From contig NC_072801.1 in assembly GCF_028583425.1 (NCBI RefSeq), positions 12,978,001 through 13,042,000 on the forward strand: a stretch of DNA of 64,000 bases. The letters are read 5' to 3'. The notes below the pieces were generated by a model. It saw only the letters and a program-made list of their open reading frames with translations, made no database searches and had not been told where the DNA came from. Both the position numbers and the translations under genes were made by a program. How positions within the stretch are numbered: position 1 is the stretch's first letter; each line of letters opens with the position of its first letter. Below are positions 1 through 12,800 of this stretch, one piece after another. The DNA is from Eublepharis macularius (taxonomy: Eukaryota; Chordata; Lepidosauria; Squamata; Eublepharidae).

Positions 1-121
1 ATCAACTGGGTCTTTTAGAGAGAAAGAGGGTTCTCCATCTCCTCTGCTAGTCAGCTAATAGGAGGTACAGTGGATGCCACTTGCCATTGTTCGCATGATC
101 CGCTGCTTAAGTTGGTGGAGA

Positions 122-370
122 CAGGGCTTTTTTTCTGGGAAAAGAGGTGGTGGAACTCAGTGGGTTGCCCTTGGAGAAAATCATCACATGGCTGGTGGCC
201 CCGCCCCCTGATCTCCAGACAGAGGGGAGTTGAGATTGCCCTCCGCGCCGCTGAGGCAATCTAAACTCCCCTCTGTCTGGAGATCAGGGGGCAGGGCCAC
301 CAGCCATGTGACCATTTTTAAGCGGTTCCGGAACTCCGTTCCACCGTGTTCCAGCTGAAAAAAAGCTCAG
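122..370 (+). mobile_element. Palindromic hAT-type MITE, copy 1
   Basis: Starts CAGGGCTTTTTTTC and ends GAAAAAAAGCTCAG, with long inverted arms around a GC-rich core (CCCCGCCCCCTGATCTCCAG and its complement). The target duplication is not clear here, but it is in sister copies. Confidence 0.8.
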
Positions 371-399
371 GAGATCACAAGCAGGAGCGACCAACACAG

Positions 400-632
400 G
401 CTCAGTGTGGTATAGTGGTTACAGTGATGGATTAGGATCTGGCAGACCCAGGTTCGATTCCCTGCTGTGCCATGAAAGCTTGCTGGTGGACCTTGGGCCA
501 GTCACATACTGTTAGCCTAACCTACCTCACAGGGTTGTTGTGAGGAAAACATGAAGGAAAGAAGAATGATGTAAGCCGCTTTGGGTCTCCAATGGGGAGA
601 AAGCAGAACATAAATGAAGTAAATAATCTGAC
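400..632 (+). mobile_element. tRNA-derived SINE
   Basis: Head TATAGTGGTTACAGTGATGG (A-box region) and GGTTCGATTCC (B box). The body is CCTTGGGCCAGTCACA, CCTACCTCACAGGGTTGTTG and TGTAAGCCGCTTTGGGTC, with an AATAAA-type tail. This is a common squamate family. Confidence 0.85.
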
Positions 633-919
633 CACTTGATTTGTATTATGTATATGATAAAATCCTTCACACCCTTTGGCAGGGATGATACAGATGAACT
701 GTGCTCCCATGGAGTGAGATAGTAGTTACCCCAAGTTAGTTTGGGTCGCTTGTATGGGTGAGTATCAGCTGGTGAGGATTTCACTACAACAGTGGGGTGC
801 AATTTGTTTCCTTTCTAAATTTTTCTATTGGAGGATGGGCAGAGTTTGACTGTATGGACTGGATACAGAAAGCAATGTGATTCTGGCAAACAATAGTTAA
901 CCTAATAGTTAACCTAATT

Positions 920-1175
920 CCTTGGTTTGATGTAGTGGTTAAGAGCGTCAAGACTCTAATCTGGAGAGCCGGGTTGGATTCCCCACTCCTCTGCTTGAAG
1001 CCAGTTCTTTCAGAACTCTCTCAGCTCTCTCAGAGCTCCCTCAGCCCCACCCACTTCACAGGGTGATTGTTGTGGGGGTAATAATAACATACTTTGTAAA
1101 CCACGCTTGAGTGTGGCATTAAGTTGTCATGAAGGCCAGTATATAAATCAAATGTTAATATATAAATCAAATGTT
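920..1175 (+). mobile_element. tRNA-derived SINE, second subfamily
   Basis: GATGTAGTGGTTAAGAGC head, ATTCCCCACTCCTCTGCTTG, CCACCCACTTCACAGGGTG, TAATAATAACATACTTTGTA and GCCAGTATATAAATC. Same subfamily as those at 26341 (+) and 63148 (-). Confidence 0.85.
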
Positions 1176-1390
1176 GTTAATGTAGAGAGAGGCTTCTTCC
1201 CAGGCAACCAAAGTTCCAGCCTGGCAAAGAGTTCTGTGGAACTTCAAACCTTGCATGTTGTCTTGTGTTACTTTGGATTTCTTAATAATAGCTACTTTGA
1301 GACCTTGGTTATTGTTGGTGGTTCCAAATGTTACTAGTGCCATTAACTAATCCAGTCGATCCAAATTTGCAAACACAATGTTTTAAAATC

Positions 1391-3270
1391 AAAAAGAGTC
1401 CAGTAGCACCTTTAAGACTAACCAATTTTATTGTAGCATAAGCTTTCGAGAATCAAGTTCTCTTCGTCAGATGCATGATCCAAACTGGTCAAATACAGAA
1501 GAGGAGGGGAGAGAGGGGAGAAAGAAGGGGACATATATCACAAGGAGACAGAATGCAATTATCATGGAGGCAGTCAAAACATTCCTTTGCTTGGAAATGT
1601 AAACATCTCCTTTTGGTGTGCAGTCAGTTTGCCGTATTAGTTTGTAGCAGTGAAAGTATCCAATTCCTATGTAGTATAAGCCTTCGATGACCACAGCTCT
1701 CCCTGCCAGCTGCATCTGACAAAGAGAACTGTGGTCCCCGAAAGCCCACACCAGGCATCACTGGGCTCCCCCAGACCACGCCTCTGTAAAGGGAATCTGT
1801 TACCTGTGATAATGTGATAACCATTCATAGTCTCTATTCAGTCCCAGCTTGACAGAGTCAAATTTGCATATGAATTCCAATTCAGCAGCCTCCCGTTGGA
1901 TTTTGTTTTTGAAAGGTTTCTGTTGAACCACAGCGACCTTTAAGTCTTTGGTGGAATGTCCTGGTAGATTGAAGTGTTCTCCCACTGGTTTTTGGACGTT
2001 TCCATTTCTAATGTCAGATTTGTGTCCATTCTTTTGCGTAGAGGTTGGCTGGTTTGTCCAATGTACAGAGCAGAAGGACATTGTTGGCACATGAGGGCAT
2101 ATATCAGATTGGAGGATGAGCAGCTGTAAGAGCCAGAGACAGTGTAGTTGATGCCATTGGGTCCTGTAATTGTATTCCCTGGGTAGATATAGGGGCAGAG
2201 CTGGCATCTGGGTCTGTTGCAGGGCCTGGTACCTGTGCTGGTGACTCTGCTGGCCGATTCATGATTGTAAGTGAGAAGTCGTTTAAGATTGGGGGGCTGT
2301 CTGTAGGCAAGGAAAGGTCTTCCACCCAGGACTTCTGAGAGAGAGGTATCATTTTCCAGGATGGGTTGTAGCTCACTGATGATACGTTGGATGGGTTTGA
2401 GCTGGGAGCTATAGGTGACAACCAGTGGTGTTCTGTTGTTAGTTCCTTTAGGTTTGTCCTGGAGCAGACTGTTTCTGGGTACTAGTCTGGCCCTGTTGAT
2501 TTGTTTCTTCACTTCATTTGGTGGGTACTGTAGTCTCAAAAATGCTTGTTGTGAATCTCTTAAGTGTGAGTCTCGGTCGAGAGCATTGGAGCAGATACGG
2601 TTGTAACGTAAGGCTTGGCTGTAGACAATAGATCGAGTGGTATGTTTAGGGTGGAAGCTGGAGGCATGTAGATATGAGTATCGGTCTGTTGGTTTCTGGT
2701 ATAAGGTGGTATTTATTCGTCCATTATGAAGTTGTACAGTGGTGTCCAGGAAGTGTACCTGTTGTGTAGAGTGGTCCAGGCTTAGGTTGATAGTAGGGTG
2801 AAAGTTATTGAAGTCCTGATGAAACCTCTCAAGGGCTTCCTTCCCATGGGTCCAAATGATGAAGATGTCATCCAGGAACCTTAAGTATAGTAGTGGTTCC
2901 AGTGGATGGGAGCTGAGGAAGCGTTGCTCTAAGTCCGCCATGAATATGTTAGCATATTGTGGTGCCATGCGTGTGCCCATGGCTGTGCCATTCACCTGTA
3001 GATATAAGTTGTCACCAAATTCGAAGTAATTGTGAGTGAGTACGAAGTGACAAAGTTCAGTGGCGAGGTGTGCTGTGGTTTTGTCTGGGATAATATTCCG
3101 TATGGCTTGCAGTCCATCTGCATGTGGGACCAGTTCGGATCATGCATCTGACGAAGAGAACTTGATTCTCGAAAGCTTATGCTACAATAAAATTGGTTAG
3201 TCTTAAAGGTGCTACTGGACTCTTTTTGATTTTGCTACTACAGACTAACACGGCTAACTCCTCTGGAACA
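1391..3270 (-). mobile_element. Penelope-like element (Neptune-type), partial
   Basis: Minus-strand coding from 2995 to 1940 gives a reverse-transcriptase region (GTRMAPQYANIFMADLE, then FLDDIFIIW, the RT catalytic box), followed by a CxxxxC-xxC zinc-type motif (CNRPRCQLC) and a GIY-YIG nuclease start ([20 protein letters not shown]). RT followed by GIY-YIG defines Penelope-like elements. The unit is bounded by inverted copies of one terminal repeat, at about 1391-1475 and 3143-3270, containing TCCAGTAGCACCTTTAAGAC. The coding part is incomplete at its amino end and looks inactive. Confidence 0.9.
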
Positions 3271-3539
3271 ATGTTTTAAAACTTTCTTTTCTTTCTCTGA
3301 GATAGAACAAATACTGCTCTCTTTCCAGTGCATACCTCACACACAGCTAAACAGAAATCAGGTCTGTTGGAGCTCTGGTAGGGCTACTATTCTGTTTGTC
3401 TTCCAGAAATTTGACCTCTCTTTTTTCAAATTAAGGTTTCTTTTCTCTTTCCCTACCCCCAGGCTGTTTCGTTTGGCCTTTAAAGGAATATTCTTTCCTG
3501 TTCCCTACCGTTCTCATTCTTTAGAGTCCCAAAGTATGA

Positions 3540-3600
3540 GTTAGCACCCTGCCTTTTATACCAAAGTCACCTCCCACTGGCTGTTCCCGTATCTCAGGTG
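3540..3600 (+). promoter_or_regulatory. Possible core promoter of CYP3A copy A
   Basis: A TTTTATA box lies at 3554-3560, about 200 bp before the ATG. A start some 25-30 bp downstream would give a 5' UTR near 170 nt. Just downstream are CCAAAGTCA (HNF4-like half-site) and TGATGCAAA (C/EBP-like), both plausible for a liver gene. No clear ER6 or DR3 nuclear-receptor element was recognised. These are short motifs and only suggestive. Confidence 0.35.
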
Positions 3601-3759
3601 ATGCAAAACCAAGGGACTATGCAAGCAAGGGTAATGCCTGCTGGGAAGGGGAGGCGTGACTGTAAAGAGACAAACCACAACAGTCCCTGCTTGTTTCAAT
3701 GGCTTGTTTTGAAAGAGCATAACTTTTTCCTCTAGTCACAGGATTTGCACCGAAAGAAA

Positions 3760-3830
3760 ATGGGATTCTTTCTCAGTTTTTCCCTAGAAACTTGGGGTTT
3801 GATCATTGTTTTTCTGAGCATCTTTGTCCT
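3760..3830 (+). CDS. CYP3A: CYP3A copy A exon 1
   Basis: Starts at ATG and reads [20 protein letters not shown] and on, ending in the two bases CT before donor GTAAGT. This is the short hydrophobic signal-anchor exon of CYP3A, with the family ETW motif. The 71-nt length and split Leu codon match the human exon. It lies 1.9 kb upstream of exon 2. Penelope-like repeat P2 lies in the intron between them. Confidence 0.93.
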
Positions 3831-6800
3831 GTAAGTATAAACTCTGGAAGGTTTGCTCTCAGTTTGGGGAGGACTGCTGTGTTGGGGAGAGATTGGGGGA
3901 AGTGGTTGAGGAAGAAACGTGCCTGGGAAATGGTCATTGGTTGGCTGACAAAAAAAAAATTCAGCCGCTGTAACTAATGGAATGCTAAACGAGATAACTA
4001 GGTACAAAGAGGGAAATGCTGTACTTTTACTAAGAGAGAAATTTGACAGGCATTTGTTGATCTTTTCTCTTCCATACAATTCTTAATAGTTGCAGGATCC
4101 CTCTGTGTTTACATACTTGTGTGACTATACTTGGTGCTCCCCTTGTTATAGCTACACTACAAAACACTGCCTCTGCAAAGGGCTCTTTTGATGACAAAAG
4201 AGGCAGAAATTCAGTCGGTGTAGCTTTCCCCAGCCTGATATTTCCATGCCTAGACATTTCTACGTGATATGTAACCAGCAGTAAAGACATACATAAAGCC
4301 AGGATATAAAGCCAGTAAAGTCTTTGCATCTAAGTTCTGATCTGGTCTAACTAGAGCAACTGTTATTCCATGTTATTCCAATTAGTGGGTGGGAACTGAG
4401 AATGGATTGACATAGTCTACCACCTTCTCTAGTCATAGATCCAGAGGAGTTAGCCGTGTTAGTCTGTAGTAGCAAAATCAAAAAGAGTCCAGTAGCACCT
4501 TTAAGACTAACCAACTTTATTGTAGCATAAGCTTTCGAGAATCACAGTTCTCTTCGTCAGATGCATGGAGGGCAAGAAGAAACTGGTCAGATATATAGGT
4601 GGAGAGGGGAGGGAGGAGTAGATGCAAACAGTAGCTTCTGATATGGAGATCAGTTTGCTTCTGTTAAGGAAGTCAGTTACTTCTGATAATGAGATAACCA
4701 TTCATAGTCTCTATTCAATCCCAGCTTGACTGAGTCAAATTTACATATGAATTTCAATTCAGCAGCTTCCCATTGGATTTTGCTTTTGAAAGGTTTCTGT
4801 TGGACTACAGTGACCTTTAAGTCTTTGGTAGAATGTCCTGGTAGATTGAAGTGTTCTCCCACTGGTTTCTGGACGTTGCCATTTCTAATGTCAGATTTGT
4901 GTCCATTTATTCTTTTGCACAGAGGTTGGCTGGTTTGTCCAATGTACAGAGCAGAAGGACATTGTTGGCACATGAGGGCATATATCACATTGGAGGATGA
5001 GCAGTTGTAAGAGCCAGAGACAGTGTAGTTGACACCATTGGGTCCTGTAATTGTATTTCCTGGGTAGATATAAGGGCAGAGCCCTCCCCTCTCCACCTAT
5101 ATATCTGACCAGTTTCTTCTTGCCCTCCATGCATCTGTCGAAGAGAGCTGTGGTGCTCGAAAGCTTATGCTACAGTAAAGTTGGTTAGTCTTAAAGGTGC
5201 TACTGGACTCTTTTTGATTTCACCTTCTCTAGGTATTATGGTGACACTCTTAGAAATTAGCAATAGCACCCATGCTTGAACTGTCCATTCCCCCACTTTT
5301 TTACATGGGCCTCAAAGAACTGTTGGCAACTGAGACCAGGATGCTAAAACAGTGTCCAGTCTGGATCGTGGCGCTCCTGGGGCTTTAAGCCTTCCTCCTC
5401 AGCAACTGGTTGAGTGGGCCCCATTTTTTCCTTTTCGGTTGCTAGCCGAGTCTTCTTCGTCTGACAGCTTTTGGATCGTTTTCCCTGGTGCATTTTACAG
5501 CTGTGGTCTCAAAGAGGTCTGAGCAGATTGTATCTGGGAACAAAGAGTATAGCATGAGGGTTTCCCCATCCTCTAAGGAAGAGGGCAGTTTAGGTGAATG
5601 ATGGAATTTCTGGGATAAAACTGCTTGCTGGAAAATCATGCAACAGGTCTTCACTTCCAATTGCTGATTGTGTGTGTGTTTGTGGTGCTTTTAAATTCAC
5701 CATCTTCTTGCACTGGTGGTCTTCCTAGCTATGGGATCTGGCCGTACAATTTCTTTAAGAAGCTGGGGGTTCCTGGGCCGCAGCCTTTGCCTTTCATTGG
5801 GACCTTTCATGAATACCGAAAAGTGAGTATGACATCCCTCTTGGCAGTGGATTTGGGCAGGGCTTTTGCAAATAGTGTACATGTATTTGGAGTGTTGTAC
5901 TAGTGGAGTGAGAGTGCAGGCCGGGCTATCGTGTTGCTGGAGTACAGAGACTGAAGGGTTGTTTTAGTTTGCTTTTGCAGAACCAAGTGGTTGCTATGGT
6001 TATTATGCTGGAGAAACTGCTGATGAGCAATACATTGCCCAACAAAGTCCGTAAACTTTACCTTCGTATGTTGCCATACGAAAGTTTAGAATACAAGTGT
6101 GTCTAGTTTATTTAAAAAGCAAATATGCTAGATGCCCTACTTATTTATCTGCCACGTTTGTATCCTCTGATACCCAGTAAGGCAGAAATGGCTGAGCAGT
6201 CATGACTAGACATGGGCATGAACAGAAAAAAAACCCCAAACACCCTGTTCGTCGTTCAGTCACATCCACGAATAACGAACATGGGTGAACATGAACTGTT
6301 CCTGGACATGTTTGTTGTTCGTGGGGGTCAGAACCTGCCCACACCCCAACCCCCCCCCCACACACACTTAGCCCCCCTCCCCTCAAACCCACTTACCTGG
6401 CCCTTTAAAGATCCCTTTAAACTATCAGCTGGCAGGCGGCGGGGGGGGGGATTTCCTCACCGCCGCCTGCCAGCTGATAGTTTAAAGGGCCCTGTCCTGG
6501 CAAAAACAGCAGTGTCTGCTGGCAGCTACTTTGAAGGGTTACCAACTGACCTTCCCAATGTCTAATACCCACCAAATTTGCAGGGGACATAGTCCTCACT
6601 GTCCTCTGAAGACCCCCCAAGTTTCAGAGAGACTGCACCCCAGGAAAGGCATGATCCATGAGTCTCCCTGTTGGCTGTCATTTTCTCTTCCCAGTGGCAA
6701 AAACAGGACTCTGGTGGAAGTACTTTGAAGGGTTAAAGCCAGAAGGAGTTCAGACAGAGAGTTCAGTCCCTACCTGCCTCCAGTTGCCAAGGGGATTGAT

Positions 6801-9800
6801 TGCAGCAGGTGCCAGACCGCCTCGCTTGCCGAAGGCTGCCGAAGGCAACGAACGAAGCTTGCAACGACCACCTGTTCGTTTAGGATGGGGCCTCATGAAC
6901 AGCTTGTTCGAGAACAGCAGATTAGGCTGTTCGTTGGTTTTTTCTGTTTGTGCCCATGTCTAGTCATGACTTGCTCAAAATCATCCATTTTGCTTCATGG
7001 CTGGGGTACAGATTTAATCCTGGATCTTCCCCAGCCTGAATCCACCATTTCTGCTCTGAATAGGTCGTCCATCCTGGTTTTCTGTGTGCAGGGAAGCTCA
7101 CGCGTATAAGCATTTTCAAATAAATTACATGCATTGTAGAGTTCGAATCTGTGAAGATGCTTCATAAGACTATTGGTCTTTTCTTATGACATGCCTTATA
7201 TTGTTATCTATTAACTGTGCAATCCAATCTTATTGCAATGTATGTTGTATACTGCTTCACTTGCATTGCTAAATTTTGAAATCTGCCTTGAGTCTTTGTG
7301 AGAAAGGCAGACTATAAATAAAGTAAATAAATGAATCTTACTCACTTTGACTGACAGCAGATGTTTAGGGTCTCAGGTAGGGGGGTACTTTCCCAACCCT
7401 GGCTAGCTATCCTTTAAATGGATACACCAGGGATATGCCCTGGTGATGCTGCTGTGCTGGAACCCAAGGAGCCCGCAGATGGTGTGAGCCTGGTAGTGGC
7501 CTCTGGTGCACTGGCAATGGGTCTTCTCAGAGTTAGGAATTGAAACAGGACCTTCTGCCTGCAAAGTGAGTCTTCCACCACTGAGCCACAACCCCTCCCT
7601 AATACAGGTGGTACAGTCATGTGCTAGGACTGTACCGTGTACCTGCCATTGCATTTGGGTTGGTTCTGAAATGATAAATGAGCCCACAGCATGAGTTCAC
7701 TCTCATGCTTAGCACAAGTTTAAGTGGGTTAGAGGAGGAGAGTGTATAAATTTTGAGGTGGTTTATTGTCCCTGAAGAGGTGGCCAGTTGGACTCTTACA
7801 AGAATTTCAAATGGGAAGTGAACGTCTCGTTGGGTATCCCACTTATTTCTGTGTGTTTCTCTGATATCTCTTTTATCTTGGCAGGGGATTCTGCAGTTTG
7901 ATCAGGAATGTTATCTGAAGTATGGTAAAATGTGGGGGTAAGTATCCCAGCAAATGATATGCTGTGTATTGCTGTCTGTACACGACTAAAACTTGCCTGA
8001 TATTCCACTCATATTCTATTGATAGCAGCCCATTCTTGGGCTACTTTGGATAGTAGCATCAAAGTTTTGGAACCAGTTGCTGGCAGAAGCACAGGCTGCT
8101 GCCTCTCTCAAAGACAGTTTTATTCAGGTGTTTTTTTCTTGAGTTTTACACTGCTGATTGGGACTGCCATTTTTAGGTACTGTATTTGCTTTTACACCTA
8201 GTCATTGCATGTACCTGCATCTGCTGATTTTCTTCTGCTCTACCCTTGTTCTTTTTCTTCCCTTTGTGCCATTTCTGATAGGTTGTAAGGCAATCTGTCA
8301 GGGGACCTGTGTGTCTACCTTGCTCTTTGTACCATGTCCAGTAACATTTAAATCACTAAATAGTTCTACACGTCTACCTGTTCGGCCAGTTCTCTTGTCA
8401 TCATAAGTTGCCACATCCAGAGGGCACTGGGAAAAGACATTCTGTGCCCAAGTAATCAGAATTCAGCGCCAAGAAAAGCTGAGTTCCACAACCTTTATAG
8501 CTATGCATACTTTCACTGTATTTTACAAAGCTTGCTTTTCACTTTGTATAATTCTGATTTTTACTAGCCATAGGATGAGCAAGGACATTGATGGTCTCAC
8601 ACTCCTAAGCACATGTTTTGCAACTATAAGGGATAAGAACATTGCATCATTTTTTGCACTGCTACAGAATTATAGCATAGACACAGTCTTGACAATTCCT
8701 GTAAGTCCTTGGACAGCACTGTCTGCCTGAGCCAATTCATCGTAATTTGCAACAGAGAGGAGGAAGCCTCAACATTATAGTTGCAAGTTAGGCAAAAATC
8801 CCAATTTATCTTCTTTCGTCCTCCTAATTTTTGGCAACTAGAATATTTGACGGCCGACAGCCAGTGATGGCCATTCTGGATCCTGCCCTCATCAAAACCA
8901 TCCTGGTAAAAGAATTCTACACCTATTTCACCAATCGCCGGGTAGGTATCCCGTATGGAGCTTTGATAGGCCATCCTGTATGCTGAATGATAGCGGTTGC
9001 CAGGGCTTTTTTTCTGGGAAAAGAGGTGGTGGAACTCAGTGGGTTGCCAGCACAGGGAGCAAATCTTGGGGGAAGGTGGTGCCCTTGGTACCACATGTGC
9101 GCGTGCAAAGTGTGTGCATGCTTCCAGGGCCAATGATGTCACTTTGAGTCAGCTGGAACAAGGGGAGAGTTAAACTTTTAAAGTTTAAATTGCCCTAGGC
9201 AAAAATGGTCACATGGCTGGTGTCCCCTCCGCCTGATTTCCAGACAGAGGGGAGTTTAGATTGCCCTCCACGCTGCATGGAGGGCAATCTAAACTTCCCG
9301 TTCTCTGGAGATCAGGGGAAGGGACCACCAGCCATATGACCATTTTTAAGAGGTGCCGGAACTCCATTCCACTGCGTTCCCACTGAAAAAAAGCCCTGGC
9401 TAGCCACACTGGCAGGTGTGGGGGACACTTAGCCGGTGGCTGGGCTTGCATTAAGAAGACTGGGCTGAGAATTCAGCTACCTGCAGACCCATCTGTATTT
9501 GTATCTTGGACTCCCTAGGACTTCGGTTTGAAAGGAGAACTGGAGAATTCCATAATAGTAGCCCGTGATGAACATTGGAAGAGAATTCGTACTGTCCTCT
9601 CTCCCTCCTTCACCAGTGGGAGGCTGAAGGAGGTAAGGCAATGAGGGCTATCTATCAGTCGCAATTTTATTTCCCCCTTCCTCATGATTCTCTTCATCTT
9701 TGCCTTATCCTAACAACCATCATCTGAAATAAGTTAGGCTGCCAGAGAACGGCTGGCCCAGGGCCATGCCGTGAGATTCATGACTGACACAGGCCTAGCC

Positions 9801-12800
9801 TGACATTCTTAACGCTACACCACATGGGCAGGGTAGGAATCTTTATTGATTCGCTATTTCTTTAGAAAGGTAGCAAAACATCCAGTCCCTTGCTGTTCAA
9901 TGGGTTAACTAAACTTGTCATGAAAATCAAACTGAGTTTTGTTACTCTGTCCTTGCTGGTCTTTGGAAGAATGGAGGAAATGCTCAGCTTCATCCATCTT
10001 AACCTAGTCTAATTATCACCATAGTTTAGGTCCCATTTTTGGGTAAAGTGAGAACAAATCTATGGGGGAAAGTCACTCCAGTCAATCATGACTGAAGAGA
10101 TATAGCAGGGTTCTCTTCAAGCAAGGTCATAAAAATGATTGGACACGTTGCAGGTAGACATTCGAAATGCTTGGCAGGATGCCGTTTAATGGATGGCCCA
10201 AAAGACTGTCTCGTGCTTTGGTTTGTATTTCAGATGTTGCCCATCATCAATCATTATGGAGAAGTGCTGGTGAAAAATGTTCAAAAGAAAGTGGACAGTG
10301 AAGAATCCATAGACATGAAAGAGTGAGAAATTCCTGTGGACCTGATGGGCAATAGTCCATTTTACAATGGGAATTGCAGAAGAGTTTGCAAGATGTCCTT
10401 TGCATTTTGCGTTTCTCCTGCACGGCATCTGAATTGGAGGTTTTAGCTTTTGAGTAACACGTTCATCAAAATTGTGCGGTGGAGTCTGTTCTGAAGAATA
10501 CCACTTTGGATTGCAAATACATCATATTTGATGTTTGAGGTGAAAGGCAATAGAAAAAGACCCTCCTCTAGGGGGTCTGGATTCATCGCCAGCTTGACAG
10601 CTCCCTCCTGGCTGTTGCCATCTTTGATGCCAGTTGGAGGGAGAACAGGCAGCAGCCAGGCCCCCCCCCCACCCCCCATGTGCCTGGAGCACTGAGAATC
10701 CACTCTCTGGACATTTTAAAAGTATATTTTAATGTTGCTTTTTTCATTGCCGCCAGCCTCTTTAGGAACTGATATGCAATAAAAATAGGACAAATAATCT
10801 GTGTGTTCTCCATCTTTTCCTTCCTTCTGCTCTCCCCAGCATCTTTGGGGCCTACAGCATGGATGTCATAACCAGCACTTCCTTCAGCATCAATGTAGAT
10901 TCCATGAACAATCCCGACGATCCTTTCGTCATGCACATCAAGGAGTTTCTCAGCACCAGCTTCTTACACCCCCTAATCCTCCTGGCAGGTACGAGGTCTT
11001 TATGTAGTATTTATGCATTATAGCACGTGGAGGGAGGGAGCCAATTCCAAGGTGCTGCTGATGCCTGTCCGTCCATAGTATGTTTTCTCCTGCCTTTCCT
11101 CCAGTGAGCCCAGGGCAGCATTTGAGCCTCACAACAGCCCTATGAAGTAGGCTAGGCTGAGAAAGAACGATTGGTTCAAAATCAGCCATTGAACTTCATG
11201 GGGTGATCTCTGAAATCCTGCAAGTCAAACACTCTATCCTGCAAGTCACCAGGCTTTTTTTAAAATGAAATTTGATTTTTTTTTGCACACCTCACCTTGA
11301 TGCACCCTGTAGTTTTTTAAATTTTAAAATTTAAAATTTAAAAATGTATTAAAATACTGGTTTCAAATGCAAATGGTAACATTAAAATTAAAATTAAATT
11401 AAAATTAAAAAGCTACAGTCCAAATACCCAGGAAATAACTCATATCTTTTCATACCCCAGCACAAATGGTATAGCACTATACATCTGGTTTTAACTCCTA
11501 AAGGAAAAGCCTGATAAAACAAAGGCAAAAGCTACAATAATTAACAGACCTCCTACAACATGCCCTCTAACTCCAAGAAATCTGCTTCGTATTGTTATTC
11601 CTCAGACGCTTATCATTTAAAATAAAAGCATAGCTCACCAATAAAAACATAAGTCACCATAGATCTTGTGGGCACTTTTCAACGTTTAAGGAGAGGGACT
11701 GGGCATCACCACAAAACACCTCTGTATTTGTAATTATTTATTATATTTTTATCCCACCCTTCTTGGAAGGAGCAACCTACTTCAGTGCGAACCACCCCCA
11801 AACCCCCACCCCTTTACCTAACAATAGTCCTGGTAGGTTAGGCTGAGAGACATTGATCCTGTCTTGCACTTTACAGGCTAGCCTGGCTTAGCCACCAACT
11901 TGGCTGGCTAAGCTCAAGAGCACAGGGCGTGCACCTTATGGACTGCCTGACCCAGCAAGGCAGCCTTCTCAAGCCTCTGTCTAAACAGGTCGGGTGTTAA
12001 TCAGGCTCAGCTGCCTCTGCTAGGTGCTGGTGCTCAGAGGCTGTGCTGGGCTCTGGCCAGGTTCCTGTGAGGAATTGCCACTCTCAGAGCCAAGCTACAA
12101 GTGACAAATTACACTTGCCTGGCAAGTGAACAGACTCACGTGTATTCCTCCCTGTTCACTTGTGCTCCACTTGCGCTCCACTTGATCAAGTGGAGGGCAA
12201 GTGGAGGGCAAGTGAACAGGGAGGAATACACGTGAGTCTGTTCACTTGCCAGGCAAGTGTAATTTGTCACTTGTAGCTTGGATCTCAGAGCTAAACTACA
12301 TGAGATGAATTACACAAGGATGCTCGAGTGAAGGGAGACGCAATGTTAGCCAGGAAGCGTAGTTTGAATTTCACCTCTCTCTACAGAGCTGACAAAGATC
12401 GCTCCTCAGAGAGTTTGTTAATTTCACCTCTCTACAGGACCACAAAGATCACTCCTCAGAGGGTTTCTTAATTTCCTCTTTGCCTCCCTGAAGGCTCTGT
12501 CAATTTTTAACAAACTGCATCTTCCAAAATACCACTTTGCTTTTCCTTTTTTTGGCAGTCCTCTTTCCATTTCTTGCACCACTGCTGGATAAGCTAAGAG
12601 TCACTTTCATGCCAGCAAACTTCATAAACTTCTTCATTGATGTTGTCAAGAAAATCAAGGCGGACCGGCAGAAGAATGATCACACGGTCAGTCTAGTCTA
12701 TGTGGTCTCTTTGGGAATCTATGATCAGTGTTGCTGCATGCTCCCCCTTTGCTTAAAACCAATGGAAGTTCTGTGCAGAACTGTCTCTTGCTTCTTGGGC

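Noticed and set aside
400-480. tRNA-gene-like A and B boxes
   Set aside because: The sequence continues into a SINE body with tail, and no tRNA cloverleaf end is present.
4030-4329. Minus-strand 99-aa frame with a hydrophobic start
   Set aside because: It lies in intron 1 of CYP3A copy A, with no homology or supporting splice sites.
5625-5903. Open frame that runs through exon 2 and could suggest an alternative first exon
   Set aside because: The splice acceptor at 5727-5728 and the clear anchor exon at 3760-3830 explain the gene better.
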